A stretch of DNA of 64,000 bases. Origin: Poecilobothrus nobilitatus (lineage: Eukaryota; Arthropoda; Insecta; Diptera; Dolichopodidae). The notes below the pieces were generated by a model that saw nothing but the letters and a program-made list of their open reading frames with translations, made no database searches and had not been told where the DNA came from. The DNA lies in assembly GCA_947095535.1 (NCBI GenBank), contig OX352772.1, positions 46,581,445 to 46,645,444 of the forward strand, given 5' to 3'. This document shows, one piece after another, positions 11,820-23,525 of the stretch. Both the position numbers and the translations under genes were made by a program. The stretch's first letter is position 1. Every line of letters begins with the position of its first letter.

Positions 11820-12944
11820 TCTTTATTGAGTTTTCGAATTTACAATTAAAATTAAATTTTGTATACCTTTAGCCTTAGTTTCGCAAATATGGCTATAATA
11901 GTCAGAAATCTCTCTAAGAAAATAATCAATTTATCTTTTATTCGGACACTGGAATTTTCTATACCTTTTGCAGCCCAAGTTCTATAGTTTGTAATTTTAC
12001 TATCATAAAACTAAAATCTTAACTTTGAAAATTGATTAAATTATATTCAATTAAAGTTAGAATAACTATCAATAACAAAATAATGATAACTACATTATCC
12101 CGGATAGCAAGTATGACGGAGTTGAGAATAGAAGAAGCAAAGTACTGGAGTTAAATATAAGAGTGTGTAGTACAAATTTTGGGATTGCTAACAGGAACAG
12201 GACTAATTTTAATGAAATTTTATAAAATTAAATCCCGCTCACTGGTACTGAAACTATTATCGATAGATAGAGAATGGAAGCAAAAATATACTCGTAGATA
12301 AAATTAGATATAGTTACAATAGTAAGAAGGGAAATTGGATAAATAATTGATATCAAGCAATACATTATCAAAGTTACACAAGTAATGAATAAAAGTTTGT
12401 TCACAACATTCAAGAGTAGATCGGCGAAAAACAGAGATATTTATTATCTTCTAATAACACAGTTTTGATCTTCAAAAAAAAAAATTAAACTCATTTATTA
12501 GAATACAAATTTTGATTCGATAATTCATTATCTATACAATCTAACAATTATTAATAATTTTTATTTTATTTTATTTATTTTGTACCGTTCTAATATCAAG
12601 TATATATACTATAGTCACTTAGCCAATGTATTTTATAGACCTTTAGTTTGTTAGGCACTTGAGTCAGCTGGTATTTTTAATTTTACATATAAATATATGA
12701 TTTATTTATATAGGGACTATTTGGGATTTAAACACTATACCTTTTAACTGAAAAGCCGACTTTTACAGCTACATTGGACAAATGTATTTATTTTATAGAA
12801 CATTTCCTTCTTTTGTTTATTTGTCATATTATGAAATATAAGAATTCGACTAACAAAATTGCGATTCGACTTTCAATTGCTTCGATAAAATGTTTTTTAC
12901 GGTATAATCTAGATAAATTAGAAATAAATTAGATTATATAATTG
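11820..12944. other. AT-rich spacer, no gene seen
   Basis: No supported exon. The minus-strand text at 12700-12780 vaguely recalls a tRNA-like SINE ('gtttaaatccc'), but it is too weak to call. Confidence 0.4.
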
Positions 12945-13340
12945 GAGTGTAAGTGACATTACGACCTTTTGATGTAGATCTGTTGTGCTCCCCTTCTTCT
13001 CCCATTCTACGTGTTGTGGATTTCACCTCCAATTAAAAATCTTCATGTACAGCATGTACCGTTATTTTCTGTTCCAATTTGATTTAAGTGTCTCTTAAAC
13101 CAACAGGGTCCCAAATAGAATCCTGTTAGATTTATCAGTTAATTTTTATTGCATCCTATGATTATTTTTTTATATCTTTACCGGTTATAGTTTCAGAACC
13201 TCCTTAAATTATTCAGAAGCTCCTTAAATTAACTGAGCCCGGGCTTCGCACTCCACAATTTGCTGCTTCAGTTTTCCTCTTCTATTTGTAGTGCTTCTCT
13301 TACTTTGTGTTAGCCATCCATATAAAAAAAATTGAACTCC
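12945..13340. repeat. Dispersed repeat, partner of 8196..8290, with G+C-richer flank
   Basis: 'acgaccttttgatgtagatct...cgtgttgtgg' matches 8209..8270. The G+C-richer flank to about 13340, including 'gagcccgggcttcgcactcc', has the look of old transposon sequence. It gives only broken frames on either strand, so I cannot assign a class. Confidence 0.45.
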
Positions 13341-15769
13341 CTTCTTTTGTAAGTCGATCCGTTTCCCCATTTCCCTCTATATCTAGGTGTTGAACTATTC
13401 CGTAGATGATTACTTCATTATATGTTTCCAAGCGGTTTAGTTTCACTAAGCATTTCTAAAGCTTGAAACTTAGTTATTTCAAAAAATATTAAATGTGAGA
13501 TATACTTGTATATAATTTTATACAGCTTTCAACCTTTCTCTTTCTGTGAAAAGTTTAAGAACTGTCAAAAAAATGGCACTATTTTCTATTTAAGAACTGT
13601 CAAAGAACACATTACCACATTTTCTAATGATCTATTGTTTTAGTGACTCTATAAAAATTTTCAAAAATTTTCTCTGTCACTGTATCTTTGCAAACATAAT
13701 TTAATTTATATATATAAAAAATTTTAAATAAAACTTTTTTTTTGCAGGGAAAAAAGCAATTAAATGAATATTTTCTTTTTATTTTTTTAAATTTTTCTGT
13801 AGTTTAGCAATTCAATTTTGTTTTTTTTCTTTTTTTGCTTATAACCTTTAAGGTAAGCTTGTTTTTTATTTAATTATTTTTATTCATTTTATCCCAATTG
13901 TATAATTTTTAAGATTAAAACTATTTTGATTCTAAGTTTTATACTAATAAAACATATACGAGTTTATTTTTTTCATCCCAAAACAAAATTAATTTAATTT
14001 TTTTTTTTGTAAAATAAACATAAAAAATTACTTTTATATAATTAAAAGTATAAAATCATGTTTTGTTTTTTTTTTTTTTAAATAAACTCTATAATAGAAT
14101 ATTTAAGAAATTTTTATAAAATTAAAAAGATAAACTTGAAAATAGAAAATTTAAATATGTAGCTACAAATTATTACTGTATAGTAACTGTATTTTTAATA
14201 TTTATAACTGAAAAAACCCCATAGTGAATAAAAATGTTTACATAAAGTCAAGAAAACTTTCTTCGTAATACTATTATTGTCTAATTGTTGTATTAAAGTT
14301 GACTTTCTCCTATAATATTTTGAGTCTGTGCCAATTTTAGGTGTATGTGTTTTTAAATTTGATTATTGTGACAAAAGGACACTGCATAGCTACACTATAG
14401 AAGTAGAAGACATGTTCTTCTTCTATTTCTATGGAAGTAATAGAAAAGTAAAAATATTTATAACTTCAAAATATTATCCTTTTTTTTAAATCCAAACAAA
14501 TTATAGCAAGATGTTAGCACATAAATTTGTTTTACGATTTTCAATTTTGTTTCGTTACTTTTGGCAGAATATAACTTTCAACACTTATTATTTAACGTCG
14601 CAAATTAAATTTGGCGATAGTAAAATAATTGATACCAAAAATGTTATCGGAAAGCTTACGTTCTGACTTCACTTATTAATCTGTCAATATAACTGTCACT
14701 TGAATGAAAATAACGTCCGCCAAAAAGTTCTTTTCCTTTTCAAATACGATTTCTTTGAGTGACTTCCTGGCGAAAAACACACATATCTACACTTCTAATA
14801 CCAACTGTTTACAATCATCCCTCTAAAGATCTTTAGTTTTTTAGAAGCAGTCGGACTAACAGAAGTATTATAAATGGCGACAACACATAATGGTAGGGGA
14901 ATGGTCCTCCTAAAATAATTTAATCTAACTCTTTTCAATATACTTTTGTTTCCTCATTTTTTATCTTTCAGAATCATTCTTCTTATGGTTTATCCTCTAT
15001 TTATTCTTATCTTACAGTAAAATTAAATTTAAAAATAAAATTACCAAAACAAACATTTTTAATCGAGAACCCTGAACTTTTAGAACATTCAACTTTAGAA
15101 CATTTAGAATATCAACGATTAAAGACTTTTGCTCATCTTCATATTTTTCTTTTCATTCACGCCAACTTCAAAACTTAATTTTTCAATTTTGTTTTAAAAT
15201 AGAAAAAAATTTAATCTCATTTGCATATTAATTCATCTTTGTCTAGCCAGAAAACTAAAATTTTAATGGAAGAAGTTCCAAAATAATAACAGAAGTTTAT
15301 ATTAATCAAAACTTAAAAAAAAAAAACAAAATCTTGAAGGTAACAAGAGAAATAAAATACAATTAGTATCTAATAAATTACGTTCCCATTTATATTTATA
15401 AATCAATTTCTTAAAATTAACATAATTTAAAATGATTCGAAACTTTTGAATTAAATAAATATTTATTTTCAACATTGTTAATAGATATTTTCTTTTTATG
15501 TAAATAATATGTAATAAATATATAGATAGTTAATATTAGTAATAGATCCTTTCTTAATAATTTCTTATAAATCATAAGAAAATCCTTTTTCTGTTAATGC
15601 CTTCCAGCTATAAAATTATTGAAAAAGTTTTTAATTTAAAGTTTCTAAAAAATAAACGAAAATTTTAAACTTTCAAATTGAAATCATACCAAACATAACA
15701 TAATTTTTATTAATCAAAAATGAAAGTAAAATTTTTTTTAACGTCCTGTAAATGCTATATGACATTAAA
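13341..15769. other. AT-rich spacer, no gene seen
   Basis: AT-rich intergenic DNA with homopolymer runs (for example near 13735 and 14062). Acceptor-like strings occur (tttgcag near 13748) but no open, G+C-richer segment follows them. Confidence 0.4.
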
Positions 15770-16290
15770 ATCAGTAAAACTTTAGTCAACTCTAGGATAT
15801 CCGCACGAATGTAATATATATGCTGCACAAATATAATTTAATCATCTTGTAGAAAATTTGACAGATTTAACTTAGCAAAGTATCGAGGAATATTTTTTAT
15901 GTGAATTAGGGAAATATATGACAGCTACTCGAATCCTTTGCCCCGACCAACCAAATTTCAAAAATTCTATGCACAAAATTTCAGATACTCGACTTTAATA
16001 GGCACTGAGTTATTTTCATATAGCGAGAAAGAATAAGTATAGGTCTCCTACTCGAACCTCCCGGTCGAAACTGCTGAAATGGAATAACGATACTAATAAT
16101 TTTACAAAGATGAAATAGTAAAATATTCAGACAGATGTGCTGACAGACATGCATAGCTAAATCGCCTCAGAAATCGATTCTGAGCAAGAATATATATACT
16201 TTGTCATATTTAGTTCGTCTCCCTTAAGGTGTCACAAATATGATACTAAATTTATCATACCCTGAGAACTACGTTCTTCTGCGAGTATAA
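15770..16290 (+). mobile_element. 259-bp-repeat family, diverged short copy
   Basis: It starts 'gtcaactctaggatatccgc', parallel to the 'gtcaactctgggatacccgt' of the copy at 3584. It contains 'atatatgacagctactcgaa', 'accaaccaaatttca' and 'aggcactgagttattttcat', then 'atcgattctgagc' and 'ggtgtcacaaatatgat' in the same order. It ends near 'ttcttctgcgagtata'. The tandem array is reduced to a single diverged unit, and the copy looks older than 3584 or 60889. Confidence 0.7.
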
Positions 16291-16770
16291 TCTTGGAGAA
16301 AATAAAGGGATCATTATAATAACTGCAAAACAATTAAATACATAATGCAAAAAAAAAGAAAATTTATGGAAACAATTTCCTTTGATTCTTGAAGTGAAAC
16401 AATAGTCGTAAATTAACTAATTGATATTGATGATATTATCTGCAAATGAAGCAAAAAAAAAAAGTGTAAAAAATATTAATAAATTCCTTTGTATATATGA
16501 GCCACAGTCAAAGTGGCCTAATGTACAAAAAAAATCTCTTTTTTGTCTCAATAAATAAAAATGAAGTCTAAAATATTATTACTTATATAGAAAATAATTT
16601 GTTATTATTTCAGGCTTTTTTAATTTTAGCCTTAACATGTTTTTGATCTTTCTTAATGCCAAAGTGGCCTTATCAACATATTTTTGTCTTAAGTCACGTT
16701 GGCTTTCAAGAAAAATAGAAACTGATTTTTTATCAAAATAACTTACTATTATTTTATATTTTAGTAAAAA

Positions 16771-16863
16771 GTAGAGTGGTCTAACCCACATTTACTCACA
16801 AATTCCAAGAATATTAACTTTTTCTTTCAATAAAATTTTTATGTGGGTTAAACCACTCTGCTT
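16771..16863. repeat. Inverted repeat / hairpin
   Basis: The arm 16771..16791 'gtagagtggtctaacccaca' is matched by the reverse complement of 16841..16863 ('gcagagtggtttaacccaca'), about 21 bp with two mismatches and a loop of about 49 bp. The related words 'aaagtggcc' at about 16511 and 16662 suggest a small foldback element. A hairpin RNA cannot be excluded. Confidence 0.6.
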
Positions 16864-17914
16864 CTGAACTCCTCATATAGTACATGAAATAATAAAATCG
16901 ATTTATACTCGAATCTATACTCTATTTTATATGATTTCATTTGGAGATTAGATAGAATACCTAGCACTATTAATCTGTAATCAAATATTGATGATCTGAC
17001 CATGTTGATGATCTTACCTTTGTCTACCGCTGCTTTGAAGAAATGATTTTTTTAAATAATTGAACTTTATTTTGATATTCTTTTTCCCCATAACTTTCTA
17101 TGTCAATAAACAATTATATGTGTATATGGTGGTTTCATTCAATTTTTGGGAAATATTTTTTCTTTTCCAAAATTTCATTAAAAAAAAAAGAGTTTTAGGG
17201 GAAAAAAATTTCTTTTTGTTTTATACTTCACAGATGTGTTTTATAAAATTTCATATAAAGTATAAAACAAATCAAAAGTTCAAACTACGAGTTGTCTAAT
17301 CAATTCAGTACTATAACACTACTAAATAGTCCAGTAGTGTTGAAGGACGAAGCACTCTTATATTTATTATATAAAATATTCTTATTAAATTTACATACAT
17401 CAAATATATTTTCGCAAAGAAACAAAAAAAAATTACCAATGATCATTAACTTCAAAATAAGAATTACATTTTGCCAGTAATTTTTATTTATAATCATCTT
17501 TATTTATAAAATGACCTTTTAAGTGTCAATTTAAAGTTCAATTTTCTACATTACTTATAAATTAAAGTTATCATTTAATGTTAATATTATATAAAAAGTA
17601 ATAAGAATCATTAAAAACCAAAAAGAAACCAAAAAATTACTATCACAACAAGGATAAAATAATAAAAACATTTAGATTTAAATATGATACAAGTAATGGA
17701 TAAAAAGAAAATGATTTTATTATCTATAACTTGAGGACATATTTTAGAATTATTTAAAAAATATATATACATACTTATAAAAATCTTATCTTTCAATTAA
17801 ATTTTATGAAAATTATTATTATAAATAAACAAAATTAAGCTTTAAAGAATTTAATTGTGGTCAAATATTGACCAATAATTTTTTAAAAATAAAATTGATT
17901 TTTTTTCTTTTTAG
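16864..17914. other. AT-rich spacer, no gene seen
   Basis: Short open frames on both strands here have the base composition of the surroundings, with no splice or domain support. It could be an intron of the gene whose possible last exon starts at 17915. Confidence 0.4.
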
Positions 17915-17995
17915 GAGATGTATGTGAAAGGACCAGGGAATTTTCTGAAAATAAAAATTAATCACCATGTTACCGATAGTTATAAACAGCACTAA
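17915..17995 (+). CDS. Candidate 3'-terminal coding exon (26 residues)
   Basis: A strong polypyrimidine acceptor, 'ttttttctttttag' (AG at 17913-17914), leads into a frame encoding 26 residues, 'EMYVKGPGNFLKIKINHHVT' and onward, ending at TAA 17993-17995. Composition is richer in G+C than the flanks. An AATAAA-like word lies about 215 bp downstream. I do not recognise the protein. Its shortness means chance is a real possibility. Confidence 0.3.
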   Translation, partial: EMYVKGPGNFLKIKINHHVTDSYKQH

Positions 17996-18886
17996 CAGAG
18001 TCAAGAAAATCAAATGTTATATGATCAAAATAGAGTGTAATCAAATGATAATACTATGGATACCTTTTCATTGCTAAGGTTAATGGTTTATTTGTTTAAT
18101 TTCTTTAGAAATCTGCCTTCCAAATTCCGTAGATGAAAAACACTTAAAATTAAAAATTGTCTTATAATATAGCAAAAAAGTACCTAACACAATGCAGTAG
18201 TCACACAACAAATAAAGAAACAAAGAATTCTATTACCTATGGCTTTCCAATAATCAAAGGAAAACATTGCATGATATTCTCGATTAAAACTCTTTCTTCT
18301 ACCTTTGCTTTTTTTTCTCTTTTTCACAAAACAAATAAAAAAGGAACGAATCCTAATACTTGTAACTTTCCAGTAATCAAAAAAAAAATTGCATGATGCT
18401 CTTGATTAGAACGCTTTCTTCTAATTTTGCTTTTTCTTTTTCTTCTAACTTTTCTTTTTCTTTTACTTCCTTTTTTTTAACTTATAAAAAAAACTACCAC
18501 TTTACTTTGTATCCGCTACGTATATATATATATTCTCTAAGAAGTCATCTTATTAGTATTTGGGGTGTTTTGGTATTTTAGATTTTTACCCATTTAAAAC
18601 CGCCTTACCCCGTAGCTAATATAAAGGAATACACAATCTAATTAGAAAGGAGTATAATGGCTAAGGAATAGCGAGAGAAAAAGAAATAAAGTTTTGATTT
18701 TAAATTGTGGAAGTAAGATTAAATCGGAATTCTAACAGATGTAAATTAACTCTTTCCTCTTAATTCTTTTCTGGAAATTTTCTACATTATAACTTAAGAA
18801 TGCATGATATAATACGTATTTGTCACAAATTTATAATTTTCCCTATAATCAATACTGATCATTTTTTCTAATCACAATACAAATTT

Positions 18887-19045
18887 AGAGCCTCGGTGGT
18901 ATAGTGGGTAAGAACATAAAAAGTATGTTGTAAACATCGAGGTTCGAATACCACACACGTCGTAAGAATAATTTTCCCTTACGACATTGACAGTCATAGC
19001 TGGAAAGGAAAAGTGTATCTAATTCTCTTAATCCATTTTATGTGG
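18887..19045 (+). mobile_element. tRNA-derived SINE, copy 2
   Basis: 'gagcctcggtggtatagtgg' followed by 'gtaagaac' carries a near-perfect tRNA A box (TGGTATAGTGG). 'gaggttcgaataccacac' about 40 bp on carries the B box. The downstream text 'cgtaagaataattttccctt' and 'ggaaaggaaaagtgtat' aligns with the minus-strand copies at 5945 and 47136. The tRNA-like part lacks good acceptor-stem pairing and is followed by a shared non-tRNA body, so it is a SINE and not a tRNA gene. Confidence 0.8.
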
Positions 19046-19079
19046 CAAGGGGAATAAAATAAAAACAAGGTAGAATGTA

Positions 19080-20388
19080 AACAAACGGTTTTTAAAAGCG
19101 CACATTTCCAAAACTCAATACAAACTGTTTAGAAGTGTGACTTACACAAAAATTTGAAAATTTCATGTAATAAGAAAAAAATGTGAAAATAGGACATTTT
19201 TGAAATTTTGAGGGGCTATAAGTCCGGAATCCTATATAACTAAGAAAAGCCGTTAACACACGTAAAAATATATTATTGAACCTTTAATTTTCATGTCTTG
19301 TCGAAGAAAAATTTGTACAGGTGTCTAAGTTACAGGTGTCTAAAAATAGCAAATTTTCAATTTTTGAGGCGTAATAACTCTTAAAGAGGGGGTGCTACCA
19401 AAAAATTTTCTGAGGAAACTTATACTAATTCTAAAAGTTCTTTCTTGTCTCAAAATTTCAGGTTCCTACCTAAAGGGGTGCCGGAGTTATGAAAAAAGAA
19501 ATTTCATGCAAAATGTGGTTTTCACATAACGGTAAATTTAAATAGTAAATTACAAAATATTACATAATTTTGATATTGTTTTATATAGATAATAAAATTT
19601 TCGATCTTCTGGTGGTTTTAGATTGCAAAATTATTACGCAGAGCCCGAGATATATACATCTGAAAATGGGGCTTTTTCGCAATTTTGAAGAGCTGCAACT
19701 TTGGAACCCTTTACAATTAAAATAAACCTTTAACACACGTAAAAATATATTACTGTAGCTTCAATTTTTATATCTTGCAGAAGTAAAATGTGTACAGGTT
19801 CCTAAGTTACAGGTGTTTAAAAATAGCAAATTTTCAATTTTTAAGCCCTAATAGCTCATAAACAGGGGGTGGTCCGAAAAAATTTTCTGAGCAAACTTAT
19901 ACTAATTCTAAAAGTTCTTTCTTGCCTCAAAATTTCAAGCTTCTATCTGGAAGCGTGCCGGAGTTATGAAAGTAGAAAAATCATGCAAAATTTGGTTTTC
20001 ACATAACGGTAAATTTAAATATTAAATTTAAAAAAATTGTATAATTTTGATATTAATTTACAAAGATAAAAGAAATACCTGTCGAATGACGTTTTCAGAT
20101 TGAAAAAATCTTAAGCAGAACATAAGATATATGCATTTAAAAATAGGGCTTTTTCAAAGTTTGAGGGGCTGTAGCTCCGTAATGGGGGGGGCTACATGAA
20201 AAAGTTGTTCCACAAAATTATTTTTTTTATGAGACCTACCCATGGTTAAAATTTTTTTTCTCTATCTTTAACGGTGTAGAAGTTTTGTAAACAGACGGAC
20301 GGATGGACGGACGGACGGACGGACAGAGTGAAACTAATAAGCACATTTTTTCAAAATTTTTTTGGAAATGTGCTAAAAAGGGTATAAA
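19080..20388 (-). mobile_element. DINE-1-like element E with 467-bp internal duplication
   Basis: Read on the minus strand it begins 'tatacccttttt' near 20388. It carries a GTCC microsatellite at about 20294-20323 and then 'aacttctacaccgtt'. The interior has two diverged tandem copies: 'taacacacgtaaaaatatatta' begins at 19264 and again at 19731, a period of 467 bp. Shared text includes 'ggtttt', 'cacataacggtaaatttaaa' and 'gtgccggagttatgaaa'. Tail similarity links it to elements A and B. No coding capacity. Confidence 0.65.
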
Positions 20389-21920
20389 TTTAGCAGCAAT
20401 CTGGTAAATAAAATTTAAGGACATTAAAACTCTTTATATCCTCGAATCTCAGTAAGAGTTTAATAGTGATTCAACCGCTTCAATATAAGTTCAACATTTG
20501 ATCCATTTATCAATTTTGTCCTTTTACATAGTAATACATTTAATTAAATATCTTCACAAATTGGACATTTATCATGAGGCACCCTGTTTTCTTTTAAGAA
20601 ACATTAATATAGTATTAGGTAAAAATAAAATTTATATTGGTTTTCAATATAAAATTTAATACGTAATCAACTGTAACATTGTATAAGTTAATATAATAAT
20701 AATAATAATATAAAAAGAGTCAATAAAAAAAAGAATCTATTTCTTTTACAATTTTTAAGATTTTAAAATTTAATTATGTATTTTATTTTTATATAAGATA
20801 TTTTATTTATTATTATTTTATTTTTATTCGTATTATATGTATATTTGTTATATATACATATATCCTGGATTTTATATTTTCTTGAAGAAAATTCAATTTA
20901 ATATTTTATTCTATAATATGTTCCTGAACTTCACAATCAAGAAAGAAAATTTCATTAAGTTTTTTTTTTTTTTTTAAAAGAAAGAAAAAAAAAATTTTCT
21001 TTTATCAAAAAATATACTGAAGTTTTTAGTTAAGACCTCATAAAAAAATTTTTATATAGAATAAAAATATATAAAGAAAAAAGAGAAAAAATTTCCACTG
21101 CAAAAATTTTACATAAGAGGCTAGGACAAAAAACAAAAAAAAAAAATGAACAAAAAAGATGAAAATGGATATCAAAATTGACTAGCTGCTTTGAGGATAT
21201 TAAAAAATAACTTGATAGTGGGTATGATTGATACCAATTGGCTGTTTTTTTTTTCTTTTTTCAAATTAAATATAATAGAATAAAATGTACCGCATCATAA
21301 TGAAATTTGACTTTTTGTTCAAGGATGATGATAGACCGAAAAAAAATAACGTAAATTTTTTTCTTCATTTTTCTGTTTATGGTTTAATCAAAATATTGAG
21401 TATTTTTTTAAATTTTTTAATTTTACAATTTTATTTTTTAATTTGAAACTTTTTTATCAGATTTTTATTCAGAGTTTTGTCTGATTGTTAGTCTTTAAAA
21501 ACCACAAAAAAACTGAGAATTTTCTTGATTTTTCAAATAATGTATATAAAATTAAATATTTGACAAGATGGCAATTTTTTTTTTTATTCTTTATTTAGAT
21601 CTTAAAAATATAACTTACAAAAAAAATTTAAAAATATAAGTTTACTTCTTTGTTTTATAATTAATTTTAAGATGGCATGATTTCTTATTTTATTAATTTT
21701 AGGTTTTATATTTCAGTATTACATTAAATCTTTGAATGTTCTATGGTATTTTACAACCTTATATTTATTATTTTTTGGTAAAAATTTCATTTAAAAATCC
21801 AAATTTATTTCTATTGAGTTTTAAAATAAAAACTTAACCTATCTTAACATATCTTAACCTATATATCTAATCTAATTTACACTATGCTATCCTACTTATC
21901 CTAAATAATTAAAAATAATT
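20389..21920. other. AT-rich spacer, no gene seen
   Basis: Very AT-rich with poly-A/T runs (20960-20990, 21130-21145). A possible polyadenylation hexamer for the gene ending at 21921 (minus strand AATAAA) lies at 21804-21809. Confidence 0.4.
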
Positions 21921-22281
21921 TTAATCTTCTATGTAGGTGTTTTCTAACCACCAATAATTTCTACTAATGTTTTTGTCCCTTTCTGGTATATGTCTACCAA
22001 ATTTCAACATCGAATAATCTACGTTTCGCGGAATATAGTCAACGATCTTGCACGTGGCCCGCCTATTATAATGAAATAATAAGGGAACATGGTTTTGATC
22101 TTGAATGTAACCATTTGAATCTAGGTATATAAAAAATTCCGGTGCAATGAATCCTGTATGCATGCTGTATCTTATATACTCATAATTGTGGTAATAAATA
22201 TTTGACACTAGATTATATTCCGTTACTTGTAGAGTTCTATTAAAATGGTTACGTATTAATTTAATAGTAAAGTTATCGAAT
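21921..22281 (-). CDS. Candidate 3'-terminal coding exon (about 119 residues), unknown protein
   Basis: A single frame runs from an acceptor-like site (minus strand AG at 22283-22282) to TAA at 21923-21921. It encodes about 119 residues with a balanced composition, for example 'YIPRNVDYSMLKFGRHIPE' and 'RRATCKIVDY'. The frame carries on upstream only to 22293, where there is a stop, and it has no in-frame ATG near its 5' side, which fits an internal start by splicing. A minus-strand AATAAA is at 21809-21804, about 110 bp past the stop. No domain is recognised and no membrane segment is seen. Upstream exons would lie at higher coordinates, beyond or within the repeat cluster at 22545..24733. 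Confidence 0.45.
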
Positions 22282-22544
22282 CTTATTATGACAAGATGTT
22301 AATGGTATAAAGAAAAAAAATTTTTTTTAAATTGCATACCAATAGGCGTAAAATTTTAATTCTTATTAAAATGTAGAATTATTACTAAGTTATCGTATTA
22401 TTTTAAAGTTATTAACTTATTATATAGTGTATACAACAATATATTATATAAAATAATATTGTAAAAAAGTTAAAGTTTCTAATTTGAGTAGTTGTATACA
22501 TGAGTATCCGAAATTTTCGTCATTGTTTTGAATTTGCATTTAAC

Positions 22545-22807
22545 TTAAACTTAAAAAAAAGTTCTACAGGAGCCCAAGTTGCAGGTACCTATAAATAGCA
22601 AATTTTTAATTTTTGTCTTCAAAAAGCCATTAAGCATTTAAAAACTTTTTGAAATTACTTATTGTAATTCTGGAAGTCCTTTATTCTCTCAAAATTTTAA
22701 AGTTCTAACTACAACCGTGTCGTAGTTACAAAGGAAACAAAATTTTGTAAACGGTTTAAATTCTAAATTACAAAAAAATTGTAAATATTGTTTGGCGTGG
22801 TTAAATC
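22545..22807 (-). mobile_element. DINE-1-like fragment, left part, split by a LINE
   Basis: 'acaggagcccaagttgcaggtacctataaatagcaaattttt' and 'gtaaacggtttaaattctaaattac' correspond to the interior of element E (19080..20388). The element resumes at 23388, so it was interrupted by the LINE at 22808..23372. Confidence 0.6.
22793..22807. repeat. Target-site duplication, left copy
   Basis: 'ttggcgtggttaaat' here is repeated exactly at 23373..23387. The pair brackets the LINE at 22808..23372. Confidence 0.85.
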
Positions 22808-23372
22808 ATCATCATTATTGGTTGGACAACCCTAGTAGTGTATCTTTCAACACGGTCAATCCATCTTAATGTGGGACGTCCTCTTTTTCTTTTTAAATCT
22901 CTCCTACCAAACAGTAACTCTTTAGGTGGATAATTACTAGCAGTTGAGATAATTACTATGCATCGTATTCTGTCGACTTTAGTTGTCTTTTTGGTAGATT
23001 TTTTGTCTTTTAATTGGTAGAGTTCTTGATTCTATCGTTTTCATTTGCGGCACCAAAAATTTTTCTTAATACCTTTCTTTCAAGTACTGCTAGTTTATTT
23101 TCGTCCGCTTTGCACAGCGTCCAGCGTCCATATGCGTCCACTGGCATATGTTAGTGTACGATATATTCGTATTTTAGTTTGTCTCTCGATATAATTGCTT
23201 TTTAGATGTTTATTCAACCCATAGTAATATTTATTTGCTGCTAGTATTCTTTCCTTTATTTCAGTGCTGAAGTTGTTTTCACTATATTTATGTTTGTGCC
23301 CAGATATTGAAAGTTTTGAACAATTTCAAAATTGTACTGGCCCATTGTTAAATTTTGTCCTAGAGCAAGTGA
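22808..23372 (-). mobile_element. 5'-truncated LINE (RTE/CR1-like) with target-site duplication
   Basis: On the minus strand, broken frames read 'FEIVQNFQYLGTNIN', 'STEIKERILAANKYYYGLN', 'RQTKIRIYRTLTYASGRIWT', 'ERKVLRKIFGAANENDRI' and finally 'LFGRRDLKRKRGRPTLRWID'. This is the C-terminal thumb and tail of a non-LTR reverse transcriptase (F-x-YLG, TYASxxWT, LRKIFG, GRPxxRWID). The 3' end is a short TGATGATG-type tail, as in RTE-like elements, not poly-A. The insertion is flanked by a perfect 15-bp direct repeat, 22793..22807 and 23373..23387. Stops and a frameshift show it is inactive. Confidence 0.85.
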
Positions 23373-23387
23373 TTGGCGTGGTTAAAT
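23373..23387. repeat. Target-site duplication, right copy
   Basis: Exact 15-bp copy of 22793..22807, at the 5'-truncated end of the LINE. Confidence 0.85.
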
Positions 23388-23525
23388 GGTATGGTCTATC
23401 TGTATTTAAAATTGTTCAATCTTAAACGGTGTAAAAGTTTTGCAAATAAACAGACGGACAGAGTGAAACTAACAAAAAAATATTTCAAAATATCTTTGTA
23501 AAATTTGCTAAAAAATGACTTTATT
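23388..23525 (-). mobile_element. DINE-1-like fragment, right part, split by a LINE
   Basis: 'tcttaaacggtgtaaaagtttt' and 'cagacggacagagtgaaac' match element E at about 20268-20330 ('ctttaacggtgtagaagtttt', 'cagacggacgg'). This continues the fragment that stops at the left target-site copy. Confidence 0.65.

Noticed and set aside
18887..18960. tRNA gene
   Set aside because: A and B boxes are good, but acceptor-stem pairing is poor and the same head plus a common non-tRNA body is found at two other loci, so it is a SINE.
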